Of a stretch of DNA of 64,000 nucleotides, positions 19,001 through 26,480 are shown piece after piece (within the stretch, counting starts at the first letter, position 1; each line of letters begins with the position of its first letter). The translations under genes and the position numbers were made by a program. A model generated the notes under the pieces. That model worked only from the letters and a program-made list of their open reading frames with translations. It searched no databases and was not told where the DNA came from. The stretch is from the NCBI GenBank assembly GCA_947581615.1, contig CANPVD010000110.1, positions 16,461 through 80,460 on the forward strand, given 5' to 3'. Source of the DNA: Candidatus Humimonas hydrogenitrophica (GTDB lineage: Bacteria > Gemmatimonadota > Gemmatimonadetes > Palauibacterales > Palauibacteraceae).

Positions 19001-19250
19001 GGATGCGGGACTCGCCGTGGAGGACCGGATCGCTCTCGCTCTGGCGGGCGATGCGGCGGTCCTGGAGGCGGCGTCGTCCCACGAGGGGGAGATCGCCGGC
19101 GAGACGCTGGCCGTCGAGCTCCGGGTGGGTGACGCGGCGACGGACGTACTGGAGCATCGAAGGGAGCTGGACGTGGACGGCCACCGGGTCCTGATCGGAC
19201 TCGAGCGAGCCGGCGACCGGGACCTGGCATCGGAAGCGGGACACGCCTAG
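16029..19250 (+). CDS. ileS: Isoleucyl-tRNA synthetase
   Basis: IleRS charges tRNA-Ile and edits mischarged valine. The GTG at 16029 follows the punA stop by 2 nt and gives 1073 residues, the long eukaryote-like class. The class I signature is GPPTANGRPGVHHIL near the N-terminus and KMSKSRGNAVDP near residue 615. The editing domain shows GWTTTPWTLPGNVALAI. The tRNA(Ile) anticodon domain is long and ends in a C-terminal extension. A 65-nt patch at about 18638-18702 (VKRVDFIDDQDDIIRLIVK) has A/T-ending codons unlike the rest. The long class is often mupirocin-insensitive, but that is not testable here. Confidence 0.95.
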   Translation: MGYPELPGSVTELEEGVLTRWEEEDLFHRSLEARRGSPEYVFFEGPPTANGRPGVHHILARTIKDLAGRHRTMTGHHVLRKAGWDTHGLPVEIEAERQLGISGKPEIEELGIAEFNRVCRENLFTYKEEWERLSRRIGYWLDYDDPYITCSPEYIESAWWALSEIDRKGLLYKGYKVLPYCPRCGTGLSSHEVAQGYEEVQDTAVFVAFPLVDDPDRAAVLGWTTTPWTLPGNVALAIHPDVEYVRVRVTGRSDGALAQEGDVLILARDRMEAVLRNEVRVLDAFPGSALVGRRYEPPFRGAVDAGDSEAAWTVLPADFVTVDEGTGVVHTAVMYGEDDFDLGTRAGLPRQHTVGPDGRFLASVPAGLAGLGVNEPDTEARILDHLREVGALYRAERYRHSYPHCWRCDSKLLYMARDSWYIRTTALTDRLLENNASVDWHPPEMGTGRMGEWLRGNVDWALSRDRYWGTPLPVWECDAEPEHREVIGSFEQLAERAGGLPEDFDPHRPQIDEPCWGCGEPGCPGTMRRVPQVLDAWFDSGSMPYAQWHWPFENDEAFRRHFPADFIAEGVDQTRGWFYSLLALSTILFDRPAYRAVVVNDLVLDAEGQKMSKSRGNAVDPWEAISRHGADAIRWYLLSSSNPWLPKRWDPGGIDEVGRKFFDTLRNTYRFFALYANLEGWSHGTGEARPAAGRTAIDRWLLSRLDGLVEAVGRDLEAYDPTPAARRLSEFVVDELSNWYVRRTRPRFWATRRTRESDASARDAYATLHEALATSARLLAPISPFLSDWLHRGLNGDSVHLAEFPRSLGRRDVELERGMHDVRELAALGRAAREKAGIRVRQPLRSVRVVVPDGRRIPAELLRHLQEELNVKRVDFIDDQDDIIRLIVKPDYAALGPRFGSSTPAVAGAIEALGAPDARRLRAGEAVSVQAGGERVEVAPSEVRILEQTGDDLTVGNAAGYLTALDPSLDDELRREGLARELVSRVQRLRRDAGLAVEDRIALALAGDAAVLEAASSHEGEIAGETLAVELRVGDAATDVLEHRRELDVDGHRVLIGLERAGDRDLASEAGHA

Positions 19251-19264
19251 AGCGTGCAGGAGCG

Positions 19265-19648
19265 ATGAAGAAGAAGGAAATCAAGCACTTCGAGGAGCGA
19301 CTGCTCGAAGAGAGGGCCCGGGTGCTCAAGCAGCTGGGCTTCTACGACAAGTCGTTCTCCGACACTCCGCAGGGGTCGGACGGGGACCTGTCGGCCTACA
19401 GCTTCCACATGGCCGACCAGGGCACCGACGCGATGGAGAGGGAGAAGGCGTTCCTGTTCGCGAGCAAGGAGGGCCGCTTCCTGTACCACATCGACCAGGC
19501 GCTCAGGCGACTCTACCAGACGCCCGAGCAGTACGGCGTGTGCCAGGAGTGCGGCGAGCCCATCTCCTTCGAGCGCCTGGACGCGCTGCCGCACACGCGG
19601 CTGTGCGTTCGCTGCAAGGAGGAGGAAGAGAGCGGTGCCGCCCGCTGA
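19265..19648 (+). CDS. DksA/TraR-type zinc-finger protein
   Basis: This is a member of the family that enters the RNA polymerase secondary channel and, with ppGpp, tunes rRNA and amino-acid promoters. The 127 residues have a long helical N-terminus (KKEIKHFEERLLEERARVLKQL). An acidic stretch (SDGDLSAYSF) is followed by the four-cysteine zinc site CQEC...CVRC at about residues 95-117. Membership of the family is clear; whether it functions as DksA is inference. The 3' end overlaps the lspA start by 14 nt. Confidence 0.88.
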   Translation: MKKKEIKHFEERLLEERARVLKQLGFYDKSFSDTPQGSDGDLSAYSFHMADQGTDAMEREKAFLFASKEGRFLYHIDQALRRLYQTPEQYGVCQECGEPISFERLDALPHTRLCVRCKEEEESGAAR

Positions 19649-20189
19649 GGGGGCGTCGTCCCTGACGGTCCCCATGAGCGAGACTCGGCTCAACAAGACG
19701 TGGCTCCTCGCGACCACCATGACGCTGGTGGTCGCGGCGGACCTGGTCACCAAGGCCTGGATCCGCTCCCACATGACCCTGTACCAGTCGATCCCCGTGC
19801 TGGGGAATTTCTTTCGCCTCACGTACACGCAGAATCCGGGAGCCGCGTTCGGGATCCACGTCGGCTCCCACTCGAGGTTCGTGTTCCTCGGGCTCTCCCT
19901 CGGCGCCCTCCTCGTGCTCGCGTACCTGTACGTCGTGACACCCGTGCGGGATCGGCTGCGGCTGTGCGCGGTGGCGCTCGTGTCGTCCGGCGCCGTCGGC
20001 AACATCATCGACCGGGTCCGCTTCTCTCGCGGCGTGGTCGACTTCCTGGACGTCGGACTCGGGTCCCACCGCTGGCCCGTGTTCAACGTGGCCGACATGG
20101 CCGTGAGCACAGGGGCGGTCCTCCTCCTCCTCTCCTTCTACCTGGAGGAGCGACGTGAGCCCGGGGACGGAGGAAACGGGCAGGCCTGA
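19635..20189 (+). CDS. lspA: Lipoprotein signal peptidase II
   Basis: LspA is an inner-membrane aspartyl protease that removes lipoprotein signal peptides after diacylglyceryl transfer. The 184 residues contain four hydrophobic helices. The catalytic aspartates lie in GNIIDRVRFSRGVVDF and FNVADMAVS, and TQNPGAAFG is diagnostic. The GTG at 19635 sits 9 nt after GGAGG and is preferred. An ATG at 19674 (MSETRLNKT) is the alternative. The lipobox cytochrome at 61050 is a likely client. It overlaps rluD by 35 nt, and lspA-rluD is a conserved pair. Confidence 0.94.
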   Translation: MPPAEGASSLTVPMSETRLNKTWLLATTMTLVVAADLVTKAWIRSHMTLYQSIPVLGNFFRLTYTQNPGAAFGIHVGSHSRFVFLGLSLGALLVLAYLYVVTPVRDRLRLCAVALVSSGAVGNIIDRVRFSRGVVDFLDVGLGSHRWPVFNVADMAVSTGAVLLLLSFYLEERREPGDGGNGQA

Positions 20190-21159
20190 TCGGGCCGAGC
20201 CGCCGGCTCTCCGCCGCGAGCGCCTCGTCGTGGAGGCCTCATCGGACGAGCGGCTGGACCGGTGGCTCGCCGACCGGCTCGGCTTGAGCCGGACGCAGGC
20301 CGCCACCCTGATCGTCGAGGGGGACGTGCGCGTCGACGGGGCGCCGGTCGCCAAGAGCCATCGACCGCGGGCGGGCGAGGTGGTCGAGGCGGAGATCTCC
20401 GCTCCCGAGCCGATCACCCTCGAGCCCGAGGATCTCCCGGTCCGCATCGTCCACGAGGACGAGCACCTCGTCGTGGTGGACAAGCCCGCGGGCATGGTGG
20501 TCCACCCGGCTCCGGGGCATCCCCGCGGGACGCTGGTGAACGCGCTGCTGGCCCGCCTGGGGTCCCTCTCCTCGGTGGGGCTACCTCACCGGCCCGGCAT
20601 CGTCCACCGGCTCGACAAGGATACGAGCGGCCTCCTGGTCGTGGCGCGGACCGAGGAGTCGCACCGGGTGCTGGCCCGCGACCTGGCGCGGCGCAGGGTG
20701 AAACGCGGCTACCTGGCGGCCGCGTGGGGGCATCTCGACGCGGAGGAGCGCACCATCGATCTTCCCCTGGGACGCGATCCGCGGGAGCGCAAGCGGCGGG
20801 CGGTCGTGGAGGGCGGACGACATGCCCTCACGCACGTGCGCAGGCTCGAGCGCTGGACCTCGGCCGACCTGGTGGCTGTCAAGCTCGAGACCGGAAGGAC
20901 CCACCAGATCCGGGTACACTTCAAGGCGGTGGGCCACCCCATCGTCGGAGATCCCCTGTACGCGCCCGACTGGGAGCGCGGCTTCGTGGGCGCGGGCGGG
21001 CGGTGGGCCGAAGAGCTGGCCGAAAGGGCGGGCCGCATGTTCCTGCACGCGGCCCGGCTCGCCTTCCGGCATCCGATCAGCGGGGAGGCGCTCTCCTTCA
21101 CCTCGACCCTGCCGGAGCCTCTCCTGTCGACCTGTCGATGGGCCCGCGAGACGAGTTGA
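20155..21159 (+). CDS. rluD: RluA-family pseudouridine synthase (RluD-like)
   Basis: Enzymes of this family convert uridines in 23S rRNA to pseudouridine. The 334-residue protein starts with an S4 RNA-binding domain (SDERLDRWLADRLGLSRTQ). The catalytic domain carries the key aspartate in HRPGIVHRLDKDTSGLLVVA, then ETGRTHQIRVHFKAVGHPIVGDPLY. The N-terminal S4 domain and the lspA neighbour favour RluD over RluA or RluC. The start is a GTG at 20155 with GGAGGAG upstream, inside the end of lspA. Confidence 0.93.
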   Translation: MSPGTEETGRPDRAEPPALRRERLVVEASSDERLDRWLADRLGLSRTQAATLIVEGDVRVDGAPVAKSHRPRAGEVVEAEISAPEPITLEPEDLPVRIVHEDEHLVVVDKPAGMVVHPAPGHPRGTLVNALLARLGSLSSVGLPHRPGIVHRLDKDTSGLLVVARTEESHRVLARDLARRRVKRGYLAAAWGHLDAEERTIDLPLGRDPRERKRRAVVEGGRHALTHVRRLERWTSADLVAVKLETGRTHQIRVHFKAVGHPIVGDPLYAPDWERGFVGAGGRWAEELAERAGRMFLHAARLAFRHPISGEALSFTSTLPEPLLSTCRWARETS

Positions 21160-21169
21160 GCCGGTGCTC

Positions 21170-21316
21170 CTACACTCTTCGGCCGGTCAGGAGTCGGATC
21201 ACCACCACGATGATGGCCAGCACCAGCAGCAGGTGGATGAAGCCACCGAAGATATAGCCGCTGATGAGTCCCAGCAGCCACAAGACCAGCAGGATGACGA
21301 AGATCGTCCAGAGCAT
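21170..21316 (-). CDS. Small membrane protein, lmo0937/DUF5670 family
   Basis: This 48-residue protein consists almost entirely of hydrophobic sequence with two helices (MLWTIFVILLVLWLLGLISGY and FIHLLLVLAIIVVVIRLL). The pattern with GGFIHLLLVLAI and the short basic C-terminus fits the lmo0937 family; its function is unknown. The start ATG at 21316 has AGAGGA upstream on the minus strand. The frame opens further to 21406, but that part is not family-like. It converges on rluD with a 10-nt gap and diverges from the next gene. Confidence 0.75.
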   Translation of the reverse strand: MLWTIFVILLVLWLLGLISGYIFGGFIHLLLVLAIIVVVIRLLTGRRV

Positions 21317-21433
21317 CGGGTCGTCCTCTCGTAGGCGCAGCCCTTGATCGGGCATCCGGTGTCCTGCTTCCGTGTGTGTGGACGATGCCGCGGTGGCCGT
21401 CGTCACATTCAGGCCGGGTCCGGGAGCCGGGCC

Positions 21434-22372
21434 GTGGGCCTCGTGTTCCTCCTGACGGCGGCGCTCCTCGGCCCACGCCCGTGTGCGGGGCAGGGGACGG
21501 GCTCACTGGCCGTGCGCGCCGGGCCGGGCCTGGAGCGTGTGGCACGCGCGCTGGCCCGCGATTCATCGGTCCTCGCCCCTATGCCGGGGATCGGCGCCCC
21601 GCTGGCCGTCCTCACCGACACGGCGACGCTGTGGGTGGTGCGGGACTTCGGCCGGGTGCCGGGCGCTCCGGGGGCGGAGCCCGACTGGGTCGCGGGGCTG
21701 GCGCTCCCGGACCGGCACGTCCTGGCGGTGCGGGCCTCCGGCGCCGGCGCCGGGCGGCTGAGCTCGCTGCGCAGCACGGCCCGCCACGAGCTGGCCCACC
21801 TGGCCCTGGACGCCGTGACCGACGGGCGCGCACCGCGCTGGCTGCAGGAAGGGTACGCCCAGCTGGCGGCCGGCGACTGGGACTGGGGACAGGCCTGGCG
21901 CCTGCGGCTCGCCATTCTGCGCCAGGGGACCGACGCGCTCTCCGACCTGGACGCACACCTGAGGGGCTCCGAGGACGAGGCGCGGCTGGCGTATCTCCTG
22001 TCCTACACGGCCGTCCACCGTCTCGCCGACCTGGGCGGCCCGGCCGCACTCCAGGCGCTGTTCATCCGTCTCCGGTCGGGTGACTCCATGGACGGGGCGC
22101 TGCGCTCCGTGTACGGCGTCACCGAGTCGCAGTTCGTCCGCCGCTGGGAGGCGGGGGTTCGAGACCGCTACGGCTGGCTCTTCCTGCTCTCCCGCGCCTC
22201 CCTGTTCTGGATCGCGATCGCCCTGCTCCTCCTCCTGGTGGGTTGGCGCAGACGGCGCTACGATCGCCGGCGGATGGAGCGGCTCCGCAGGGAGGAGGCC
22301 GCACACGACGAGGCCGAGCGCCGGGACCGGATCGAGGCGGAGTGGCTGAGCTCGGGACCGGAGACGCGTTGA
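21434..22372 (+). CDS. Membrane-anchored gluzincin-type (peptidase MA-like) protein
   Basis: The predicted product is an exported zinc metalloprotease-like protein. The GTG at 21434, with GGGAG upstream, opens directly on a signal peptide (VGLVFLLTAALLGPRPCAG) and gives 312 residues. The motif HELAH at 118-122 and the glutamate in WLQEGYAQL (139) match the HExxH...E layout of gluzincins. A single transmembrane helix lies at about 256-278, followed by a Glu/Arg-rich cytoplasmic tail. The substrate is unknown. The frame is open from 21344, so an earlier start cannot be excluded. Confidence 0.7.
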   Translation: MGLVFLLTAALLGPRPCAGQGTGSLAVRAGPGLERVARALARDSSVLAPMPGIGAPLAVLTDTATLWVVRDFGRVPGAPGAEPDWVAGLALPDRHVLAVRASGAGAGRLSSLRSTARHELAHLALDAVTDGRAPRWLQEGYAQLAAGDWDWGQAWRLRLAILRQGTDALSDLDAHLRGSEDEARLAYLLSYTAVHRLADLGGPAALQALFIRLRSGDSMDGALRSVYGVTESQFVRRWEAGVRDRYGWLFLLSRASLFWIAIALLLLLVGWRRRRYDRRRMERLRREEAAHDEAERRDRIEAEWLSSGPETR

Positions 22373-22406
22373 CGGGAGGGGGCGCGCCGGCCAAGTTGGA
22401 GCGATC

Positions 22407-22655
22407 ATGGCCACGGACGAGAGCAAGGGCGGGAACGGCGAAGGAGGGCGGGCCGGCGGGCGCGGGCCCGCCGGCATGGGGCTCGTGAACGCGCTTCTTT
22501 TGGGAGGGGCGGCCGTGGTCATCGTGATCGGCTACGTTCTCCTGGATCACGGCTCGATCACCGCCGCCCCCATCCTGCTCGCGCTCGGCTACGCGGTCCT
22601 CATCCCCGCCGGCCTCCTGGTCGGCTACGGGCGCGCCGGGGGCGACGACTCCTAG
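22407..22655 (+). CDS. Small two-helix membrane protein of unknown function
   Basis: This 82-residue protein has a Gly-rich hydrophilic first 25 residues, then two hydrophobic helices (about 26-44 and 50-72) joined by DHGSITAAP, and an acidic tip. I do not recognise a family. The ATG at 22407 follows the metalloprotease-like gene by 34 nt, so they may be co-transcribed. It is the last gene before the tRNA. Confidence 0.6.
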   Translation: MATDESKGGNGEGGRAGGRGPAGMGLVNALLLGGAAVVIVIGYVLLDHGSITAAPILLALGYAVLIPAGLLVGYGRAGGDDS

Positions 22656-22736
22656 CCCCGGAGCCGCCGGCCGACCGCCCGCCCCGGCTCTCTCGAGTCT
22701 GTGCGACGGCCGGGCTTCGCAGGACCTCCCACGCGC

Positions 22737-22811
22737 GGGCGCTTAGCTCAGTTGGTTCAGAGCGCTGCCCTTACAAGGCAGAGGTCGGAGGTTCGAATCC
22801 TCCAGCGCCCA
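22737..22811 (+). tRNA. tRNA-Val (anticodon UAC)
   Basis: A complete 75-nt cloverleaf. The acceptor stem GGGCGCT/AGCGCCC is perfect. The D arm is GCTC...GAGC and the anticodon stem CTGCC/GGCAG carries loop CTTACAA, giving anticodon TAC. The T arm is GGAGG/CCTCC with TTCGAAT. The discriminator base is A and CCA is not encoded. The neighbours are protein genes on both sides. Confidence 0.97.
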
Positions 22812-22886
22812 TGTGCCCCCGGGTCGGGAGCGGTGACACGGGGGACCCCGGACTCGTCTCCTGGATGGAGCGGCAGGCGTCCCGGG

Positions 22887-22920
22887 TTGAGCGGAGGGAC
22901 GCCCGCGCATACTGTATACT
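22887..22920 (+). promoter_or_regulatory. Possible promoter for the TPR protein
   Basis: TTGAGC at 22887-22892 is followed by TACTGT at 17-nt spacing. TATACT at 22915-22920 is a better -10 hexamer but 22 nt away. The A/T-rich patch stands out in the GC-rich interval between the tRNA and the gene at 23068. It is a weak call because the two hexamers do not combine well. Confidence 0.35.
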
Positions 22921-23067
22921 CTTCGCCGCGGCCGCGATCGTACGCACGGGTTCGAGCGGCCCGGGAGAACGAAACTGGATCCGCTGGGTATGGACGTCTG
23001 GATGCCGTCCCGCGCCGGTAGCCGTCGGCGCGACCGTGTGGACTCGACCGCCGAGAGAGTGAGCACG

Positions 23068-24822
23068 ATGGAACTGAAGCACGATCGCACGTTCGTCGCC
23101 CTGCTGGCCGCCGTCGTCGGCCTCGTCGGGGCGCGCGCCCAACTGGTGGCCCAGGACGGCGGAGGGTCGGGGCGGGCGCGCGTCATCGTCGCGCCGCTGC
23201 AGACGTCGGGCGGGGTGGACCAGGGCTTCGGCAAGGACGTCGCCAAGAAGGTGCGCAAGCAGCTCGAGAGTTTCGACCTGCTCGCCCCGGTCAAGGAAGA
23301 CGACGTCAACAAGGCGCTGGACCGCTTCAAGCTCGATCCGGAGCAGATGGACCTCGTGTCCTGGCGCCAGCTGGCCACGCGTCTCGATGCCAACCTGATC
23401 ATCTACGGCACGGCGGTAGGCTCGAGCGGCTCCAAGAGCATCAAGCTCGCCGTCGAGTTCGTGGACGCCCAGCGGGGCGAGCAGATGAAGGTCCCGGAGT
23501 TCACCATCCAGGGCACGAACTCCGACGAGGCCGCGCAGCAGATCATCACGGCCCTCGACAAGCAGGTCAAGTTCCTGCGCGCTCTGGCCAACTGCAACGA
23601 CTACCTGTCGGGTAACCAGTACGCCGACGCCGCCCGCAACTGCGACGCGGCGCTCGAGATCAACCCGCAGAGCAGCCGGGCCGGCTACCTGCGGGGCCGG
23701 GTGGCCATGAAGCAGGAGAAGTGGCAGGACGCCGAGAAGTACCTGCAGCCGGTGGTCAAGGCGGAGCCGTCCAACGAGGACGCGCTGCAGTCACTGGCCT
23801 ACACGGAGGCGGAGCTCGGGAATCAGCAGCAGGCGCTGACGCTGTACCAGCAGTACCTGCAGTTCAATCCCGACAACCAGCAGATCCGGCTGAGCGTGGC
23901 CTACAACCTGGCCAGCGCGGGGGCGTACGACCAGGCGGTGCAGGTGCTGAAGGCGGGCCTCCAGCGCGACTCGACCAGCGCGCCGCTGTGGAAGTACCTG
24001 GGCGACGTGTCCCTCAAGAAGGGAACGACCGCCGACAGCTCGGAGGTGTCGGCCAGCTCGTCGATCTCCGACACGGCCGCCATCCAGACGGCCATCGACG
24101 CGTACCATCACTACGTCCAGCTTCAGCCGGACAGCGCCACCGCCAGCATCTTCCGCAACATCGTGGCGGCGGACCTGCAGCTGGACCACCTGCAGGAGGC
24201 CGACCAGGAGTCGATGGCGGCGATCCACCAGTTCCCGGGCAAGAACGCCGGGCTGTGGTCGCTGCGGGCGGACGTGCTGGCGCGGCAGGACCACCTCGAG
24301 GAGGCGGTCGCCGCCATGGACTCGGCGCTGGCCGCCGATCCCGGCTACGCCAACGCCTACTTCAAGCGCGGCCTTTACAAGCTCCGCAGCGGGGACAGCG
24401 AGGGCGCCATCGCGGACTTCCACACGTCCGTCGACAAGAACAACCAGAACCCGAACAACATCGCGAACGCGCTGTACGGGACCGGGTTCCAGGACTACTT
24501 CAAGAAGGACCGGTTCGACGAGGCGGCCGGCATGTTCGAGGCCGCCCTGCGGTTCGCCAGCGATCCGAATCTGACCAACCAGCTGAACTTCTGGACGGGC
24601 TACTCCCTGTTCAAGGCGGCGTCCGCCATCGACGACTCCAACCAGCAGGAGGCCTGCGAGCCGGCCAGGAAGGCTCTGTCCCGGTTCCAGAAGGTGCCGG
24701 CGTTGATCAAGAAGTCCGGCAGCTACCAGCAGAGCAGCCAGAAGTCGATCCTGGATGGAACGGACACCTACGTGTTCCGCCAGAACCAGATCATCAAGAA
24801 GGCGTGCAAGGGCGGCGGATGA
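23068..24822 (+). CDS. Exported tetratricopeptide-repeat protein
   Basis: This secreted or periplasmic scaffold-like protein has no recognised enzymatic domain. The ATG at 23068 starts a signal-peptide-like segment (TFVALLAAVVGLVGARA) and gives 584 residues. Residues 35 to about 150 resemble the domain preceding repeats in FlgO/TolB-like proteins (RVIVAPLQTS...ANLIIYGTAV). TPR units follow from about 170 to 540, for example AGYLRGRVAMKQEKWQDAEKYL and YANAYFKRGLYKLRSGDSEGA. It is rich in Gln and Asn. It stands alone, flanked by a tRNA and a strong terminator. The partner is unknown. Confidence 0.85.
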   Translation: MELKHDRTFVALLAAVVGLVGARAQLVAQDGGGSGRARVIVAPLQTSGGVDQGFGKDVAKKVRKQLESFDLLAPVKEDDVNKALDRFKLDPEQMDLVSWRQLATRLDANLIIYGTAVGSSGSKSIKLAVEFVDAQRGEQMKVPEFTIQGTNSDEAAQQIITALDKQVKFLRALANCNDYLSGNQYADAARNCDAALEINPQSSRAGYLRGRVAMKQEKWQDAEKYLQPVVKAEPSNEDALQSLAYTEAELGNQQQALTLYQQYLQFNPDNQQIRLSVAYNLASAGAYDQAVQVLKAGLQRDSTSAPLWKYLGDVSLKKGTTADSSEVSASSSISDTAAIQTAIDAYHHYVQLQPDSATASIFRNIVAADLQLDHLQEADQESMAAIHQFPGKNAGLWSLRADVLARQDHLEEAVAAMDSALAADPGYANAYFKRGLYKLRSGDSEGAIADFHTSVDKNNQNPNNIANALYGTGFQDYFKKDRFDEAAGMFEAALRFASDPNLTNQLNFWTGYSLFKAASAIDDSNQQEACEPARKALSRFQKVPALIKKSGSYQQSSQKSILDGTDTYVFRQNQIIKKACKGGG

Positions 24823-24903
24823 TCTCTCCGCCCTGAGGGCGCGGCCCCCCTGGGGGTCGCGCGCCCGGCTCCCACGGGACGCCGGGTCGACCGACACCAA
24901 CGG

Positions 24904-24940
24904 CGGCCCGGCCGGGAAGCGATTCCCGGCCGGGCCGTTT
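24904..24940 (+). terminator. Strong intrinsic terminator with GCGA tetraloop
   Basis: A perfect 15-bp stem (24904-24918 with 24923-24937) is closed by the GNRA loop GCGA and followed by TTT. A second GC hairpin (24839-24862, one G-U pair, no T run) lies upstream. Together they isolate the TPR gene from the dcw cluster. Confidence 0.8.
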
Positions 24941-24971
24941 CGCATCTCCCGGAAGGCTGTCGAGGAAGGGG

Positions 24972-25001
24972 TTGACGGGAGCGGAGGGCTACCCGTAGAA
25001 T
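24972..25001 (+). promoter_or_regulatory. Promoter of the dcw cluster (Pmra)
   Basis: TTGACG at 24972-24977 and TAGAAT at 24996-25001 are separated by 18 nt. Initiation is expected near 25008, inside the array of TGGGG boxes and about 60 nt before mraZ. Confidence 0.75.
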
Positions 25002-25035
25002 GGGGCGGTGTGGGGGAAAGTGGGGTGAAGTGGGG
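25001..25035 (+). promoter_or_regulatory. MraZ operator: four TGGGG boxes with 10-nt period
   Basis: TGGGG occurs at 25001, 25011, 25021 and 25031, each separated by exactly 5 nt. This matches the known TGGGN-N5 repeats bound by MraZ upstream of its own operon. The boxes begin at the last base of the -10 hexamer and cover the expected transcription start, so bound MraZ would block initiation. Confidence 0.85.
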
Positions 25036-25067
25036 AATCATTCACATGGCCGTCGGCAGGGTGAGCG

Positions 25068-25499
25068 TTGGACGGGTTTCTCGGCAGCTACCGTCATTCG
25101 CTGGACGCGAAGGGGCGCGTCAGCCTCCCGGCGCCGTTCCGCCACGGGTCGGACTCGGAGTCGTTCGTCCTCATCCGGGCCCACGATGATGCCCTCACGC
25201 TGTATCCCGACGACGCCTGGCGTGAGGTCGCGAACCGACTGCGGGAGATGCGGGAGCGCAGGCCCGACGTGCGGCACCTGCTCCTGCGCCTGACCGGGAA
25301 CGCACACCGCATCGTCCCGGACGGCCAGGGCCGGATCCTCATCCCCGAGCGGCTTCGCGAGGAGGCGCACCTGGACGACGAGGTCCTGATCGTCGGTGCG
25401 CTCGACAAGATCGAGATCTGGAACCCGGAGTGGTTCGAGCAGCGGACGGCCGTCGGACCGGAAGAGTTCGACGAGCTCGCCGCCTCGATCTTCGCCTGA
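25068..25499 (+). CDS. mraZ: Transcriptional regulator MraZ
   Basis: MraZ is a ring-forming DNA-binding protein that represses the division/cell-wall cluster from its own promoter. The 143 residues contain two AbrB-like halves: GSYRHSLDAKGRVSLPAPFR at the start and AHRIVPDGQGRILIPERLRE from about 83. The start is a TTG at 25068. It is the first gene of the dcw cluster and lies directly downstream of four TGGGG operator boxes. It is 6 nt from rsmH. Confidence 0.95.
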   Translation: MDGFLGSYRHSLDAKGRVSLPAPFRHGSDSESFVLIRAHDDALTLYPDDAWREVANRLREMRERRPDVRHLLLRLTGNAHRIVPDGQGRILIPERLREEAHLDDEVLIVGALDKIEIWNPEWFEQRTAVGPEEFDELAASIFA

Positions 25500-25505
25500 G
25501 CCCCG

Positions 25506-26480
25506 ATGAAGGGGCGCGGCGTGCGGGACCTCGGACCGGCGCCGACCGGCTTCGAGCACGAGCCGGTGATGATCGACGAGGTCCTGGCGTCGCTGGAGCC
25601 CGAACGGGGCGGCGGGTACCTGGACGGCACCGTGGGCGGCGGAGGCCACGCGGCGGCCCTCCTGGAGCGGGGACCCTCGGCGAGGCTGTGGGGCGTAGAT
25701 CGCGACACGGAGGCGGTCGCGGCGGCGCGGGAGCGGCTGGCCCGGTTCGGTGATCGGGCCCAGGTGCGGCGGGCGGACTTTCGCGACCTGCCCGAGGCGC
25801 TCGGCGACGAGGCGAACGAGTTACACGATCTGACGGGGGTACTGCTCGATCTGGGCGTCTCCTCTCATCAGATCGACACGACGGCGCGCGGGTTCTCCTT
25901 CCGTCCGGCCACACCGTTAGACATGCGGATGGGCGGGACAACGGGCGGGAGGAGGCCCGCAGCCGACCTTCTCAACGAAGCGACCGAACAGGAGCTGGGG
26001 GAGATCTTCCGGACCTACGGCGAAGTGCGACGCTGGAGGCGGCTGGCGCGAGAAGTGGCGCGCCGGAGGAGGGAGCGTCCGTTCCGCACCAGCGACGACC
26101 TGGTCGACGCGAGCCGCAGAGCGCTGGGGGCCAGCGTCGCCCCCGGCACCCTAGCCCAGGTCTTCCAGGCCGTCCGCATCGCGGTCAACGAGGAGCTCGA
26201 GGCGCTGGAGCGGGCCCTGCCGCGGCTCAGGGACATGCTGGCATCGGGCGGCCGCTACGTCGTCATCGCCTACCACTCGCTGGAGGACCGACGCGTGAAG
26301 CATGCCTTCCGGGAGTGGAGCCGTGAGTGCGTTTGCCCACCGGAGCTCCCGGTGTGCCGGTGTCGCGGAAAGGCCCTCGGGCACGAGATCACCCGACGGC
26401 CGCTAAGGCCGTCGGAGGACGAGGTGCGACGGAACCCGCGGTCCCGCAGCGCGCGACTGCGCGCCTGGGAGAAGGCATGA
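25506..26480 (+). CDS. rsmH: 16S rRNA (cytosine-1402 N4) methyltransferase
   Basis: RsmH (MraW) methylates N4 of C1402 in the ribosomal P site. The 324-residue protein shows the SAM-binding GYLDGTVGGGGHAAALL and LLDLGVSSHQIDTTARGFSF. It also has PLDMRMG and the C-terminal YHSLEDRRVKHAF. The insert CVCPPELPVCRCRGKA is the typical Cys-containing segment before the end. It overlaps ftsL by ATGA. Its position after mraZ is the canonical dcw order. Confidence 0.96.
   Translation: MKGRGVRDLGPAPTGFEHEPVMIDEVLASLEPERGGGYLDGTVGGGGHAAALLERGPSARLWGVDRDTEAVAAARERLARFGDRAQVRRADFRDLPEALGDEANELHDLTGVLLDLGVSSHQIDTTARGFSFRPATPLDMRMGGTTGGRRPAADLLNEATEQELGEIFRTYGEVRRWRRLAREVARRRRERPFRTSDDLVDASRRALGASVAPGTLAQVFQAVRIAVNEELEALERALPRLRDMLASGGRYVVIAYHSLEDRRVKHAFREWSRECVCPPELPVCRCRGKALGHEITRRPLRPSEDEVRRNPRSRSARLRAWEKA

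Noticed and set aside
24839..24862. GC hairpin immediately after the TPR gene as a separate terminator
   Set aside because: It lacks a T tract, and the 15-bp stem with a tetraloop 40 nt later is the better terminator.
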